Shown in pieces: positions 7,498-16,322 of a stretch of 53,704 nucleotides of DNA. Source of the DNA: Longimicrobiales bacterium. Lineage in GTDB: Bacteria; Gemmatimonadota; Gemmatimonadetes; Longimicrobiales; RSA9. The DNA is taken from contig DASTYK010000129.1 in NCBI GenBank assembly GCA_035764935.1, positions 1 to 53,704 on the forward strand, read 5' to 3'. Every line of letters begins with the position of its first letter. The first letter of the stretch is position 1. Position numbers and translations under genes: made by a program. The notes beneath the pieces were generated by a model that was not told the origin of the DNA, searched no databases, and was given only the letters and a program-made list of their open reading frames with translations.

Positions 7498-8445
7498 TCA
7501 GGCCGCCTGCGCCATCATGCGACCCAGCGGCGCATGGCTGCGGCGCACACTCTCGACGTAACGCTCGTTCATCGGGCCGCGCTGCTTCCAGCGCTCGAAC
7601 ACGCGGTCCCAGCTGATCTGCCCGCTCGTGAAGTCCCAGTGCTTGGCCTCTGCGTCGTACTCGCACGGGAACGGAAAGTCGAGGACGTACTTCTGCTCCT
7701 CATCGCTCCAGTGCGCGGGTACCTCCAGCCCGAGGCTCTCGCACAGCGGCACCGTCGCGCTCATCCACACCTGGCGGAGCTGGTCGTTGGTCAGCCCCTT
7801 GAGCCGGTACTCGAGCTGGCCGCTATGTCGCTTCATGTCATCGGGCAATCCGAACCACTCCACCGTCATCGGGAACATCCAGTCGACCGCGCGCTGCAGC
7901 TTCTCCTTCGCCGTACCGCCCGCCTGCGCGAGCCGCTTCATCCACACCTCGCCGTGACGCAGGTGGAAGGTCTCCTCCAGGTCCACCTTCACGAGCGCCC
8001 GCTTGAGCGGCCCATAGCTCGTGTTCCTGTAGACGTCGGAGAGCAGCGTGATCCCGGCCCGGTCGAAGAAGCCGTTGGCGGTGACCAGCTCCGCCCAGCT
8101 CTCGAGTGGCTGGTCGAAACCGTACGGATGCTTGAACTCGTGCGGCTCACGCCCGTAGATGAGCTGTTCCTTGTCGAGGCCCATGTCCTCGAGGATGCGG
8201 TAGGCGATGTTGGCGTGCGCCAGCTCGTCCTGGATGATGGCAACCGCGCTTACCTGCGTGTTCGTCGACGGCGCGTCCTGCGCGGCCATCCAGTACGCAG
8301 GGGCGCTCATCAGCTCCGTGTCGGCCTGCACCTGGAGCTGGACGATCAGCGACTTCCGGTACCCCTCGGTCATCTCGTCGGGCGACTCGAGGATGTAGCC
8401 GTCGCGGACCTTCTGCTTGATTTCGTCTTCGGTGAACCGGCTCAC
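7498..8445 (-). CDS. paaA: phenylacetyl-CoA 1,2-epoxidase catalytic subunit PaaA
   Basis: 315 residues. PaaA holds the diiron centre that epoxidises phenylacetyl-CoA in aerobic phenylacetate degradation. The protein has the ferritin-like helices with IIQDELAHANIAYRILED (~residues 69-86) and VDLEETFHLRHGEVWMKR (~residues 155-172), which carry the Glu and ExxH-type iron ligands. The start is GTG at 8445, chosen because GGGAGG lies eight bases upstream; the open frame to 8505 runs through the operator. It is the first gene of paaA-D-B-C-ribbon. No paaE, paaK or paaG is in the window. Confidence 0.95.
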   Translation of the reverse strand: MSRFTEDEIKQKVRDGYILESPDEMTEGYRKSLIVQLQVQADTELMSAPAYWMAAQDAPSTNTQVSAVAIIQDELAHANIAYRILEDMGLDKEQLIYGREPHEFKHPYGFDQPLESWAELVTANGFFDRAGITLLSDVYRNTSYGPLKRALVKVDLEETFHLRHGEVWMKRLAQAGGTAKEKLQRAVDWMFPMTVEWFGLPDDMKRHSGQLEYRLKGLTNDQLRQVWMSATVPLCESLGLEVPAHWSDEEQKYVLDFPFPCEYDAEAKHWDFTSGQISWDRVFERWKQRGPMNERYVESVRRSHAPLGRMMAQAA

Positions 8446-8464
8446 GGCGTGGCCTCCCGCGGTT

Positions 8465-8480
8465 TCGAACGATCGTTCGA
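8465..8480. promoter_or_regulatory. PaaR-type operator in front of paaA
   Basis: A perfect 16-base palindrome, TCGAACGATCGTTCGA, lies 19 bases upstream of the paaA GTG. Its core matches CNAACGNNCGTTNG, which I recall as the consensus for the TetR-family phenylacetate repressor PaaR of Thermus. A second, smaller symmetry GCACAcTGTGC is at 8502-8512. No TetR gene is in the window, so the repressor would be encoded elsewhere. Confidence 0.75.
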
Positions 8481-8636
8481 CAGGGCCCGGAAGTTGGTGT
8501 CGCACACTGTGCTGCGCAAGTAATCAGCCAGTCGGGGCGGGTACCCCGCAGGTGGTATCCTCCTTGCTCCTTCCGTAACCGGCAATCCGCACAACGATCC
8601 GCCGGCTGATGGAGCCGGTGAACCGAAGGGGCAGGT

Positions 8637-11186
8637 ATGGAGAAGGACGGGCACCCGGGTCCGCGAGGACCGGGCGAGACGCCGGGGCACGGCACGAGCC
8701 CGGAGGACAGGCTGCCGGGCGAGGGCCCCGGCAGGGGCGACGAAGCAGCTGACGGGACTGTCGGCGGCGAGCCGGCAGTGGTGCGCCGTGCTCGCTGGAG
8801 GGATCGTACCCGGGGACGCCGGGTGCTCGCGGCGACGGGCGCGGTGTTCCTGCTGCTGCTCGCGGTCGGCGCGGTTCTCTGGTTCCGGTGCGGCGTTGCG
8901 GGCTGTCCGGACGTGGACATGCTGCGCGGATACATGCCGGACGAGGCATCGGTGATCCTGGATCGTGACGGCGAGGAAGTCGCGAAGCTGTTCGTGACGA
9001 GACGCGTCTACATCGGTCTGGACTCGCTGCCGAAGCACGTGGGCGATGCCTTCGTCGCGATCGAGGACCAGCGGTTCTGGGAACACGGTGGCGTGGACGT
9101 CCGTCGCGTGTTCGGTGCGATGCTGCAGAACGTGCGGTCGGGAGGTGTGGAGGAAGGTGCGAGCACGATCACGATGCAGCTGGCGCGCAACGTCTTCCCG
9201 GACGACCTGCCGGCGAACGAGAAGACGATGTGGCGCAAGATCGGCGAGGCGCGCGTCGCAAGACAGATCGAGGGCCGCTATTCCAAGGAGGAGATTCTCG
9301 AGCTGTACCTGAACCAGATCTATTTCGGTGAGGGTGCGTGGGGCATCGAGGCGGCGGCGCAGGAGTACTTCGGCAAGTCTGCGACGGAGCTGGACCTCGC
9401 GGAGTCCGCGACGCTGGCGGCGCTGCCCCGTGCGCCGTCGCGGCTGAACCCGCGCGTGAACCCGGACCAGGCGCAGACGGAGCGGGAGGTGGTGCTGACA
9501 CGGATGCGGGACCAGGGGCTGATCAGCGCCGAGGAGTACGATGAGGCGGCGGCCGAGGAGCTGGAGCTGCGTCGGGGAGAGCGCAGCACGGAGGAGCAGG
9601 CGCCGTATTTCGTCGAAGCAGTGCGCCGTATCCTGGAGGAGCAGCTCGGCGACGCCGTCTACACTCGTGGCTACCGGATCCACACCACGCTGGACCTCGG
9701 CGCGCAGCGGGTGCTGGAGGAGGAGCTGGCGCAACAGGCGCGCAGGATCGAGTCAGGCGCGTATGGCGGCTATCCTCACGCGACGTACGCGAGCGCACAT
9801 GCCGATTCCGGCGCGACGTTCGAGGACGGCACACCATACCTGCAGACCGCGGGCATCGTGATGGATCCGCGGACGGGCGACGTGCTGGCGCTGGTCGGCG
9901 GCCGCGACTATGACGATTCGAAGTTCAACCGCGCGTTGCAGGCGATGCGGCAGCCCGGCTCCGCCTTCAAGCCGTTCGTGTACGCCGCTGCGATATCGGC
10001 GGGTTATTCGCCCAGCTACCAGCTGATCGATCAGCCGATCCGGCTGATGGTGGACCGCAACCGTTCGTGGGAGCCGAAGAACTACGGCGGCAGCTACGCG
10101 GGCGTGATCAGCCTGCGCAACGCGCTGGTGCAGTCGAAGAACGTCGCCACGGTGCGGCTGTCCGGCGAGGTGGGGCTGTCACGGATCATCGGGCTGGCGG
10201 AGCAGATGGGGCTGGGCCGCATCGAGTCGAATCCGGCGGTGGTGCTGGGCACGAGCGAGGTCACACCGATGCAGCTCGCGGAAGCCTACACGCCGTTCGC
10301 GACGCTCGGGCAGCGCACGCAGCCGCGGCTGGTCGAGCGCGTGGTGGATCGCGACGGCGGCATCGTCTGGGCGCAGCAGCCCAGCTCGCAGCGTGTGCTC
10401 TCGCCCGCGGTGGCGTTCATAACGACGAACATTCTCGAGGACGTGGTCAACCGCGGAACCGGGACGGGTGTGCGAGGCGCGGGGTATCGCGGTCCGGCAG
10501 CGGGCAAGACCGGCACGACGCAGGATGCGGCAGACGTGTGGTTCGTCGGGTTCACGCCGGACGTCGTCGGTGTCATCTGGTACGGGCTGGACCGGCGGCA
10601 GCGCATCCTGAGGGGTGCGACCGGTGGTGAGATCGCCGCCCCCGTCTGGGGGCGGGTAATGCGGGAGATCGCGCCGTCCTCCTCCGACTGGTCGCCGCCT
10701 GCAGGCGTGGAAACGCGCGAGGTGGACGAGACGGGCTCCATCGTCGGCAGCGGCTGTCCGACGTTCGGCGCGACCCACACCGAATATTTCCTGTCCGGAA
10801 CCGCACCCATCGGCGAGTGCTACCGGGATCCGAGCTACTACCAGACGACCTGGATGGACTCGCTGGGTGGCTACCCCTACGACTCGATCTACGGCTACCC
10901 GTACGACACGACGTATACGTACCCGTACGACACGACCTCGGTCAGCAGCGAGGAGCGGGAACGCTTCTGGGAGCGACTCCGCTCGCGCGTCCTCGGTAAG
11001 GAGGAGGAGGATTCCCTCGGCGTGCGCCGTTCGCCGCAGACGACCATCGACACGGCTCCCGACAACCGGTCGCAGCGTGCGCAGCAGCGTCAGCAGCAGG
11101 ACACGACCACTCCGCCGCGCGTGCTGGGCGAGCCCGTGCAGCGCAATCCGCCTCCTGATTCCGGCGGGCTACCGCAGCTGCGGTAG
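8637..11186 (+). CDS. penicillin-binding protein 1A, second paralogue
   Basis: 849 residues, bifunctional peptidoglycan synthase. A ~60-residue Gly/Arg/Asp-rich cytoplasmic leader precedes the membrane anchor (~residues 63-82) and a CGVAGC pair. GT51: Glu143 in EDQRFWEHGG, then STITMQLARN and EEILELYLNQIYFG. Transpeptidase: Ser442-x-x-Lys445, Ser500-Lys-Asn502 and Lys624-Thr-Gly626, all intact. After the catalytic domain come three YPYD repeats (nt ~10874-10935) and a Gln/Thr/Pro-rich tail. The ATG is weakly supported by GGGGCAG; starts inside the leader are possible. It is divergent from paaA across a 191-base gap. Confidence 0.95.
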   Translation: MEKDGHPGPRGPGETPGHGTSPEDRLPGEGPGRGDEAADGTVGGEPAVVRRARWRDRTRGRRVLAATGAVFLLLLAVGAVLWFRCGVAGCPDVDMLRGYMPDEASVILDRDGEEVAKLFVTRRVYIGLDSLPKHVGDAFVAIEDQRFWEHGGVDVRRVFGAMLQNVRSGGVEEGASTITMQLARNVFPDDLPANEKTMWRKIGEARVARQIEGRYSKEEILELYLNQIYFGEGAWGIEAAAQEYFGKSATELDLAESATLAALPRAPSRLNPRVNPDQAQTEREVVLTRMRDQGLISAEEYDEAAAEELELRRGERSTEEQAPYFVEAVRRILEEQLGDAVYTRGYRIHTTLDLGAQRVLEEELAQQARRIESGAYGGYPHATYASAHADSGATFEDGTPYLQTAGIVMDPRTGDVLALVGGRDYDDSKFNRALQAMRQPGSAFKPFVYAAAISAGYSPSYQLIDQPIRLMVDRNRSWEPKNYGGSYAGVISLRNALVQSKNVATVRLSGEVGLSRIIGLAEQMGLGRIESNPAVVLGTSEVTPMQLAEAYTPFATLGQRTQPRLVERVVDRDGGIVWAQQPSSQRVLSPAVAFITTNILEDVVNRGTGTGVRGAGYRGPAAGKTGTTQDAADVWFVGFTPDVVGVIWYGLDRRQRILRGATGGEIAAPVWGRVMREIAPSSSDWSPPAGVETREVDETGSIVGSGCPTFGATHTEYFLSGTAPIGECYRDPSYYQTTWMDSLGGYPYDSIYGYPYDTTYTYPYDTTSVSSEERERFWERLRSRVLGKEEEDSLGVRRSPQTTIDTAPDNRSQRAQQRQQQDTTTPPRVLGEPVQRNPPPDSGGLPQLR

Positions 11187-11206
11187 CACTACAGACAGAC
11201 CTGCTT

Positions 11207-11239
11207 CCGGCCGTGTGGACCCTCCGTCTGCACGGCCGG
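11207..11239. terminator. hairpin after the second PBP gene
   Basis: CCGGCCGTG (11207-11215) and CACGGCCGG (11231-11239) form a perfect 9-bp stem with a 15-base loop, 20 bases after the stop. The T-run is weak, so termination is plausible but not certain. Confidence 0.45.
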
Positions 11240-11370
11240 TTGTGCACGCCCATCCGCGTTTGACAGGCGGCGTGCACGTCCGCCACTTTCCGCCGCCGAA
11301 ACAAGCCGGGCTGCCACCCGGAGAGATGCGATCAGAGCGCGGTACGCCGCGCTTCGAGGAAGGTTACGAC

Positions 11371-12519
11371 ATGAGAATGCTGGTACTCGGGGCCGGACTG
11401 CAGGGCTCTGCCTGTGCGTACGACCTGCTCAACAGTGACGGCGTGAGCCGCGTCCGGCTCGCGGATCAACAGGTCGATCGACTCCCCCCGTTCCTCCAGC
11501 CGTACGCGGGTGATGAGCGGCTCGAGCGCGTGCACATCGACGCCCGCGATGCGGACAGCGTGCGCCGCGCGATGGAGGGGGTCGACGCGTGCATGAACGC
11601 ACTGCCCTACTACTTCAACCTCGACATCACGAAGCTCGCCGTCGAGGCCGGCATTCATTACTGCGACCTCGGTGGCAACACTGCCATCGTGTTCGACCAG
11701 CTCAAGCTCGATGAGGAGGCCGCAAAGCGCGGCATCTCCGTGATCCCCGACTGCGGCCTCGCGCCCGGCATGGTCAATATCCTCGCCGGCAAGGGCATCG
11801 ACAGCCTGGATCGCGCCGATTCCGTGAAGATCCGGGTGGGAGGGCTCCCGCAGAACCCGGAGCCGCCGCTCAACTACCAGATCGTGTACTCCATCGAGGG
11901 CGTGCTCGACTACTACACGACGAAGTCGTGGATCGTGCGTGACGGCAAGCCGCTGGAAGTGGATGCGCTGAGCGAGATCGAGCCCGTGAAGTTCGATGAG
12001 CCGGTCGGCACGCTGGAGGCGTTCCATACGGCGGGCGGACTCTCGACCATGCCGTGGAACTGGGAAGGCCGCATCCGCTCCATGGAGTACAAGACGCTGC
12101 GCTACCCCGGTCACGCGGACATCATGCGTGCGATTCGTGATCTCGGGCTCCTCGAGCTCGAGCCCGTGAACGTGAAGGGTACGAACGTCGTGCCACGCGA
12201 CGTCTTCATCGCCATCACCGAGCCGCGCCTGAAGAAGCCTGCAGCGCCGGACCTCGTCGCACTGCGTGTGGAAGTCGAGGGCGAAAAGGACGGCAAGCCG
12301 CACCGCGTGCAGTGGGACCTCGTCGACCGCATGGACGAGGCGCACGGCATCAGCGCCATGGAGCGCACGACGGGGTTCTCCCTCTCGATCACCGGCCAGA
12401 CCCAGGTGCGCGGCCTCACACGCGCCAAGGGGGTGAAGACCCCGGACGTCGCCATGCCCGCGGATCATTACATCACGGAGCTGCGCAGGCGCGGCATCGA
12501 GATCCGGCAGATCGCGTAG
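11371..12519 (+). CDS. saccharopine dehydrogenase family protein (lysine 6-dehydrogenase-like)
   Basis: 382 residues. The N-terminus MRMLVLGAGLQGSACAYDL is a Rossmann GxGxxG dinucleotide site. The conserved ALPYYFNLDITKLAVEAG and HYCDLGGNT segments, and PDCGLAPGMVNILAG, are characteristic of the saccharopine/lysine-6-dehydrogenase group, which oxidises the epsilon-amino group of lysine derivatives with NAD(P). The exact substrate is unknown. GAGGAAGG nine bases upstream sets the start; the frame upstream is a shadow of the PBP gene. It stands alone, with a repeat hairpin just after it. Confidence 0.88.
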   Translation: MRMLVLGAGLQGSACAYDLLNSDGVSRVRLADQQVDRLPPFLQPYAGDERLERVHIDARDADSVRRAMEGVDACMNALPYYFNLDITKLAVEAGIHYCDLGGNTAIVFDQLKLDEEAAKRGISVIPDCGLAPGMVNILAGKGIDSLDRADSVKIRVGGLPQNPEPPLNYQIVYSIEGVLDYYTTKSWIVRDGKPLEVDALSEIEPVKFDEPVGTLEAFHTAGGLSTMPWNWEGRIRSMEYKTLRYPGHADIMRAIRDLGLLELEPVNVKGTNVVPRDVFIAITEPRLKKPAAPDLVALRVEVEGEKDGKPHRVQWDLVDRMDEAHGISAMERTTGFSLSITGQTQVRGLTRAKGVKTPDVAMPADHYITELRRRGIEIRQIA

Positions 12520-12561
12520 CAACGGATCCGTTCGAGCGAGAGGGTTCAAGCAACAGCTGTA

Positions 12562-12602
12562 ACCACAGAGGACACCGAGATGCTCTCCGTGTACTCCGTG
12601 GT
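12562..12602. repeat. interspersed palindromic repeat, copy 1
   Basis: ACCACAGAGGACACCGAG (12562-12579) and the right arm 12585-12602 pair at 15 of 18 positions around a five-base loop. The same CACAGAGGACACxGAG words recur at 25068-25363 and 35945-36195, so this is a member of a dispersed intergenic family. Confidence 0.7.
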
Positions 12603-12687
12603 AGAAATCCGTATGGTCCGCGGTGAAAAGGGGGTGGCTGGCTGCCCGGCGAGGATCCTGGCCCGTGGAGTGCGGTACCACGAACGC

Positions 12688-13554
12688 ATGCCGCGGCTCC
12701 GCCTGATTCCCCTGATTGCCGGCACCCTGCTCGCCGGCGCGATGGCCGGTCCCGCTTCCGGACAGGAGCAGGACGTCGCCAGGGGCTCGTACCCATTCTT
12801 TCAGCGCAACCTGACGATCGCCGTCAACGCCGCGGTGCCGGGGGAGCTGCAGATCGTGCGTGCGCGCGCGGCACGCGTCGACATCGCGGCGCTTGCGTCG
12901 CCGGGCGTCGCAAGCTTTGCCCTGGGAGGCTGGCGCGGCGATGAGCTGGTCCTGACCGCCGCCGGCGCGCAGCGCGCCGTCTTCATCGTCACGGTGCCGG
13001 AGCGTGTGTACGTCTCGGTGAAAGCACCGGGCGCCAGCCGCTCACTCGGCGCGTTCACCCCGATACAGACGATCCAGTGGGGGAGCGAGGCAGAGGCGAC
13101 TCCAGCGGCACGACCGTCACCTCCGGCACCGCCAGTCTCGCCCAGAGCCGACGGGTACTACCCGGTGTACGGCGCCAGTACCGTCCCGACGTCGGTGCAT
13201 ATTCCGTCGCTGGCTGCCGTGGAACGGATCGACGTGCACATGCGCGGAAGCTCATTCCGCCTCGCCGCCACGCGTCCGCTCCAGGTCACGGCGGGACAGG
13301 CGGATCCTCTCGTGATTGCCCTCGCCGGCGAACCGCTCGACCTGCGGTTCGAGCTGCCAGCCGACACCCGCAGCTTCCAGATCATCGCCAACGGGGACGT
13401 GGTACTCTCCGTCCGCGATGGGCGGGTCACCCGGTACTGCACTCCCGCAATTGCGCAGGATCTCGGCGCCGACGGCGTCCTCGTGACGCTCACCCCGCTG
13501 CGCGGACGCCTGGATTGCGGAGCCGAGACGCGCCAGGCGGCGACCTCCCGGTAG
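12688..13554 (+). CDS. secreted protein of unknown function
   Basis: 288 residues. A signal peptide (residues 1-24, ending GPASGQ) precedes a protein rich in beta strands with a Pro-rich linker near residues 135-155 (AARPSPPAPPVSPRA). Two conserved-looking halves resemble repeated beta sandwiches, the second containing LDLRFELPADTRSFQII. Two cysteines near the C-terminus (YCTP and LDCG) could form a disulfide. No family was recognised. The ATG at 12688 was chosen because it begins the signal peptide; the frame opens earlier, inside the repeat hairpin. Confidence 0.65.
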   Translation: MPRLRLIPLIAGTLLAGAMAGPASGQEQDVARGSYPFFQRNLTIAVNAAVPGELQIVRARAARVDIAALASPGVASFALGGWRGDELVLTAAGAQRAVFIVTVPERVYVSVKAPGASRSLGAFTPIQTIQWGSEAEATPAARPSPPAPPVSPRADGYYPVYGASTVPTSVHIPSLAAVERIDVHMRGSSFRLAATRPLQVTAGQADPLVIALAGEPLDLRFELPADTRSFQIIANGDVVLSVRDGRVTRYCTPAIAQDLGADGVLVTLTPLRGRLDCGAETRQAATSR

Positions 13555-13788
13555 GCCAGGCGCGCGACCCCAGCACCGGCCGCGACGTTCCGGGCGCGCG
13601 ACGCCTGGCACGGCACGCGACGACAACCAGCCCCAGGCCCTCCGTTCGATCCATCACGTCCGGATGGCGTCGCCCTGTCACATTCCCTAAATTCAATCCG
13701 TCCTTGAACAGTACGGGGCGCGCGTCGAGGCCGCTCGGGGCAGGTTGCGGCCGGCAATAATATGTTGTCGCGCAATGACTTCACCCCC
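13555..13788. other. intergenic region with a hairpin
   Basis: There is no gene from 13555 to 13921. GCCAGGCG (13555-13562) and CGCCTGGC (13602-13609) are exact complements around a GC-rich loop, right after the stop codon, and may help end transcription. The remainder up to the promoter at 13789 shows nothing I can name. Confidence 0.4.
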
Positions 13789-13817
13789 TTGAGGCGACAG
13801 CCTGGCGGGGTTATATT
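13789..13817 (+). promoter_or_regulatory. promoter of the ECF sigma gene
   Basis: TTGAGG (13789-13794) and TATATT (13812-13817) are separated by 17 bases in an unusually AT-rich patch. Transcription would start near 13825, giving a ~100-base leader before the GTG start of the sigma gene. Confidence 0.65.
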
Positions 13818-13921
13818 TAATCGTCATTGAAATGGTCGGTCGCGCCGTGGCGCGGGTGGCCCATACGGGACATGAGGACGGCCACCGAGGTGGGCGTCTG
13901 TTCCCCAGGAAAGGAGTTGCC

Positions 13922-14554
13922 GTGGTCAAGACCGCGAGCAAGAGCCAGGCGGTGGAGGGGCGCCGGGCGGTCCACCTTCCGGAGCTGAGCGACAGCGAGC
14001 TGGTCGCTGCGCACCTGGAAGGGCATCCGGGGGCGTTCACGGAGCTTTACGACCGGTATCGGGACCGGCTGGTTCATTTCATTGGTCGCAAGACGGGTGA
14101 TCGGGACCGTGCGGAGGACCTGGTGCAGGAAGCGTTCATCCGGGTGACGCGGCACCTGCACCGCTTCGACCAGACGAAGAAGTTTTCGACGTGGATCTAC
14201 ACGATCTGCTCGAACCTGGCGAAGAACGAGCTGCGCAACCGTTCGCGCAGTCCGCTGGTGCTGTTCCAGAAGCTGACGACGCACTGGGAGCCGGATCACC
14301 GTCCGCTGCAGTTCGAGGACGGTCTGGCGCGCCCGGACGACCAGTACCGCAAGCGGTATCTGCAGCAGATCGTGGAGCAGACGGTGGAGGAGCTGCCGGA
14401 GCATCACAAGCTGGTGTTCCGCCTGCGTGAGCTCGAAGGCAAGAGCTACGAGGAGATCGCGGAGATCACTGGCGTAAACCTGGGCACGGTGAAGAGCCGG
14501 CTGCACCGGGCGCGCACGAGCTTCGCTGAGCTGATCGAGCCGCTGCTGAACTAG
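13922..14554 (+). CDS. ECF RNA polymerase sigma factor
   Basis: 210 residues. Region 2 spans ~residues 35-105 (FTELYDRYRDRLVHFI, DRAEDLVQEAFIRV, KKFSTWIYTICSNLAKNEL) and region 4 ~residues 140-200 (VEELPEHHKLVFRLRELEG, SYEEIAEITGVNLGTVKSR). It recruits RNA polymerase to a dedicated promoter set. GTG start with AAAGGAG five bases upstream; the frame opens earlier without sigma homology. No anti-sigma gene follows: a strong terminator separates it from the next sigma gene, so it is a single-gene unit. Confidence 0.93.
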   Translation: MVKTASKSQAVEGRRAVHLPELSDSELVAAHLEGHPGAFTELYDRYRDRLVHFIGRKTGDRDRAEDLVQEAFIRVTRHLHRFDQTKKFSTWIYTICSNLAKNELRNRSRSPLVLFQKLTTHWEPDHRPLQFEDGLARPDDQYRKRYLQQIVEQTVEELPEHHKLVFRLRELEGKSYEEIAEITGVNLGTVKSRLHRARTSFAELIEPLLN

Positions 14555-14580
14555 GCGATCGAGGTATTCTGCCCGAATAT

Positions 14581-14617
14581 GCGGGGCCGACGAACGAGTC
14601 GGTCCCGCTTTTCTTTT
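14581..14617 (+). terminator. intrinsic terminator of the ECF sigma gene
   Basis: GCGGGGCCGAC (14581-14591) pairs with 14598-14608 through one G-U pair around a six-base loop, and is followed by TTTTCTTTT. It insulates the first sigma gene from the sigma/FecR/SusCD locus. Confidence 0.92.
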
Positions 14618-14670
14618 GCACTGCTGCAACGCGCTCGTTACACTAGGGGCCGAAACCCGAAAGTGAGAGT

Positions 14671-15234
14671 ATGGCGGGCGAACCGCTGATAATGTGCACG
14701 CCGGCCGAAGGTGTAGCGGAACGGATCGGGCGGGGCGATCGGGCGGCGTTCGAGGAGTTCTTTCGCGCCGAGTACGGGCGGCTGTGCAGTTTCCTGGCCG
14801 ACCAGGTCGGCAGTGCGGCGGAGGCCGAGGAGCTTGCGCAGGACGTGCTGCTCCGGCTGTGGCGTGCGCGCGCGCAGCTGCGCCGGCACGATTCGCTGCG
14901 CTCCTACCTGTACCGATCGGCGCGCAACGCGGCGATCAACCATCGGCGGCGGGCGGCTCTCGAACGGCAGCATTCGGACATCACCCACATCCCGGTCTCC
15001 GCGAGTCCGCCAGCGGATGAGCGGCTCCGGCTGCGGCTTCTCGGCGAGGCGGCTGCGGCGGCGATCCGCGACCTGCCGGAACGCTGTCGCCTGATCTTCG
15101 ACCTGAGCCGTCGCCAGCATCTGACCCACGCTGAAATTGCGGAAGTACTGAACATCTCCCCCCGCACGGTCGAAACGCAGATCGGGCGTGCATTGAAGCT
15201 GCTCCGCTACCGCCTGGCCCCGCTCCTCGACTAG
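14671..15234 (+). CDS. FecI-like ECF sigma factor
   Basis: 187 residues. Region 2: FEEFFRAEYGRLCSFLADQV, EAEELAQDVLLRLWRAR, LRSYLYRSARNAAINHRRR. Region 4: IRDLPERCRLIFDLSRRQHL and HAEIAEVLNISPRTVETQIG. This matches sigma factors that are controlled by FecR anti-sigma proteins and TonB-dependent transporters. FecR, SusC and SusD follow in order, so it probably drives expression of the transport genes when FecR releases it. The ATG at 14671 follows GTGAGAG; an ATG at 14692 is an alternative. Confidence 0.93.
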   Translation: MAGEPLIMCTPAEGVAERIGRGDRAAFEEFFRAEYGRLCSFLADQVGSAAEAEELAQDVLLRLWRARAQLRRHDSLRSYLYRSARNAAINHRRRAALERQHSDITHIPVSASPPADERLRLRLLGEAAAAAIRDLPERCRLIFDLSRRQHLTHAEIAEVLNISPRTVETQIGRALKLLRYRLAPLLD

Positions 15235-15326
15235 TCAGCCTTCCGATTTCCGGCTCGATGTACGGGTAGGGCACGGCTCGCGTGTCTTCCTGTACGAGCT
15301 ACACAACCTGACTCCGGTGAAGTGGA

Positions 15327-16322
15327 ATGGACGAACGCGACGTCTGGCGGCTCATCGCACGGCTGCAGGCTGGCGAGGCGACGGCTTCGGAGGAAGCCGC
15401 GCTGCGGGAATGGTCGCGCGACCCGGCGAATGCGGAGCTGTTGCGGCAGGTGAAGCGGGTGTGGGAGGCAGGCGCGGTGAAGCAGCGCGACTGGGACGTG
15501 GACGCCGCGTGGGCTCGTGTGGCGGCGCGGCTGGACGAACCGGCACAGGCGCAGCCGACGCTGCGGATCGTGTCGCGGGATGACGCGCCCGCCACGCCGC
15601 GCCGGCGTCGTAGCAGCAGCCGCTGGCTGTATGCGGCGGGCGGGCTGCTGGCGGCGTCGTTGGCGCTGCTGCTGCTGGTGCGCGAGCCTGCGCCGTCGGG
15701 TCCTGTCCCGCTGGTGTTCGCGACGGATGCATCCGGTGGCGAGACGGCGCGGTTGCCGGACGGCACGCTGGTACGGCTCGGTCCCTCGAGCCGTCTGGTG
15801 GTCGCTGGTGAGCGCCGGGTGGAGCTGAGCGGACTCGCCTTTTTCGCCGTGGAGCACGATCCCGCGCGCCCGTTCGAGATCGTGCTGCCTGCGGGGGCGG
15901 TGCGCGTGCTGGGCACCCGTTTCGAGGTGCGCGCGACGGACGACAGCGCGCGCGTCTCCGTGATCGAAGGTCGCGTCGAGGTGAAGGGCGCGACGGAGGC
16001 GATCGAGCTGACATCGGGTGAGGCAACGGCAGTGGCACGGGGCGGCGAGCCGGTCCGTGCGGAGCGGGTCGTTCCGGAGGAAATCGCGTCCTGGATGGGC
16101 CGCACCCTGGTGTTCCAGCGGACGTCGCTCGCCGAGGCGGCTGCCGAAATCGAAACCATGTACGACGTGCAGGTGCGGGTTGCTCCTGCGCTGAGAGAGC
16201 GCACGCTGACGGCGCTGTTCACGGACGAGCCGCTGGACCGGCTGGTTCCGACGCTGTGCCGTGCAGTCGTGGCGCGCTGTACGGTGACCGACACACTCGT
16301 GATGGTGGAGGTACAGGAATGA
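15327..16322 (+). CDS. FecR-family anti-sigma factor / sigma regulator
   Basis: 331 residues. The cytoplasmic N-terminal part (residues 1-95) holds the sigma-binding helices and the conserved Trp-rich WxxDPANAELL region. One membrane segment lies at ~100-118. The periplasmic FecR domain follows (LPDGTLVRLGPSSRL, FAVEHDPARPFEIVLPAG, RVLGTRFEVRA) and then a DUF4974-like C-terminal part (~255-330) that is expected to contact the STN domain of the transporter. Its stop overlaps the SusC start by ATGA. It lies 92 bases after the sigma gene. Confidence 0.93.
   Translation: MDERDVWRLIARLQAGEATASEEAALREWSRDPANAELLRQVKRVWEAGAVKQRDWDVDAAWARVAARLDEPAQAQPTLRIVSRDDAPATPRRRRSSSRWLYAAGGLLAASLALLLLVREPAPSGPVPLVFATDASGGETARLPDGTLVRLGPSSRLVVAGERRVELSGLAFFAVEHDPARPFEIVLPAGAVRVLGTRFEVRATDDSARVSVIEGRVEVKGATEAIELTSGEATAVARGGEPVRAERVVPEEIASWMGRTLVFQRTSLAEAAAEIETMYDVQVRVAPALRERTLTALFTDEPLDRLVPTLCRAVVARCTVTDTLVMVEVQE

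Noticed and set aside
10867-11370. Longer start for the saccharopine dehydrogenase-like gene
   Set aside because: The extra 168 codons are a frame shadow of the PBP tail and the intergenic region; GAGGAAGG before 11371 sets the start.
12542-12640. CRISPR-like appearance of the CACAGAGG repeats
   Set aside because: The units are inverted, not direct and evenly spaced; no spacers or cas genes.
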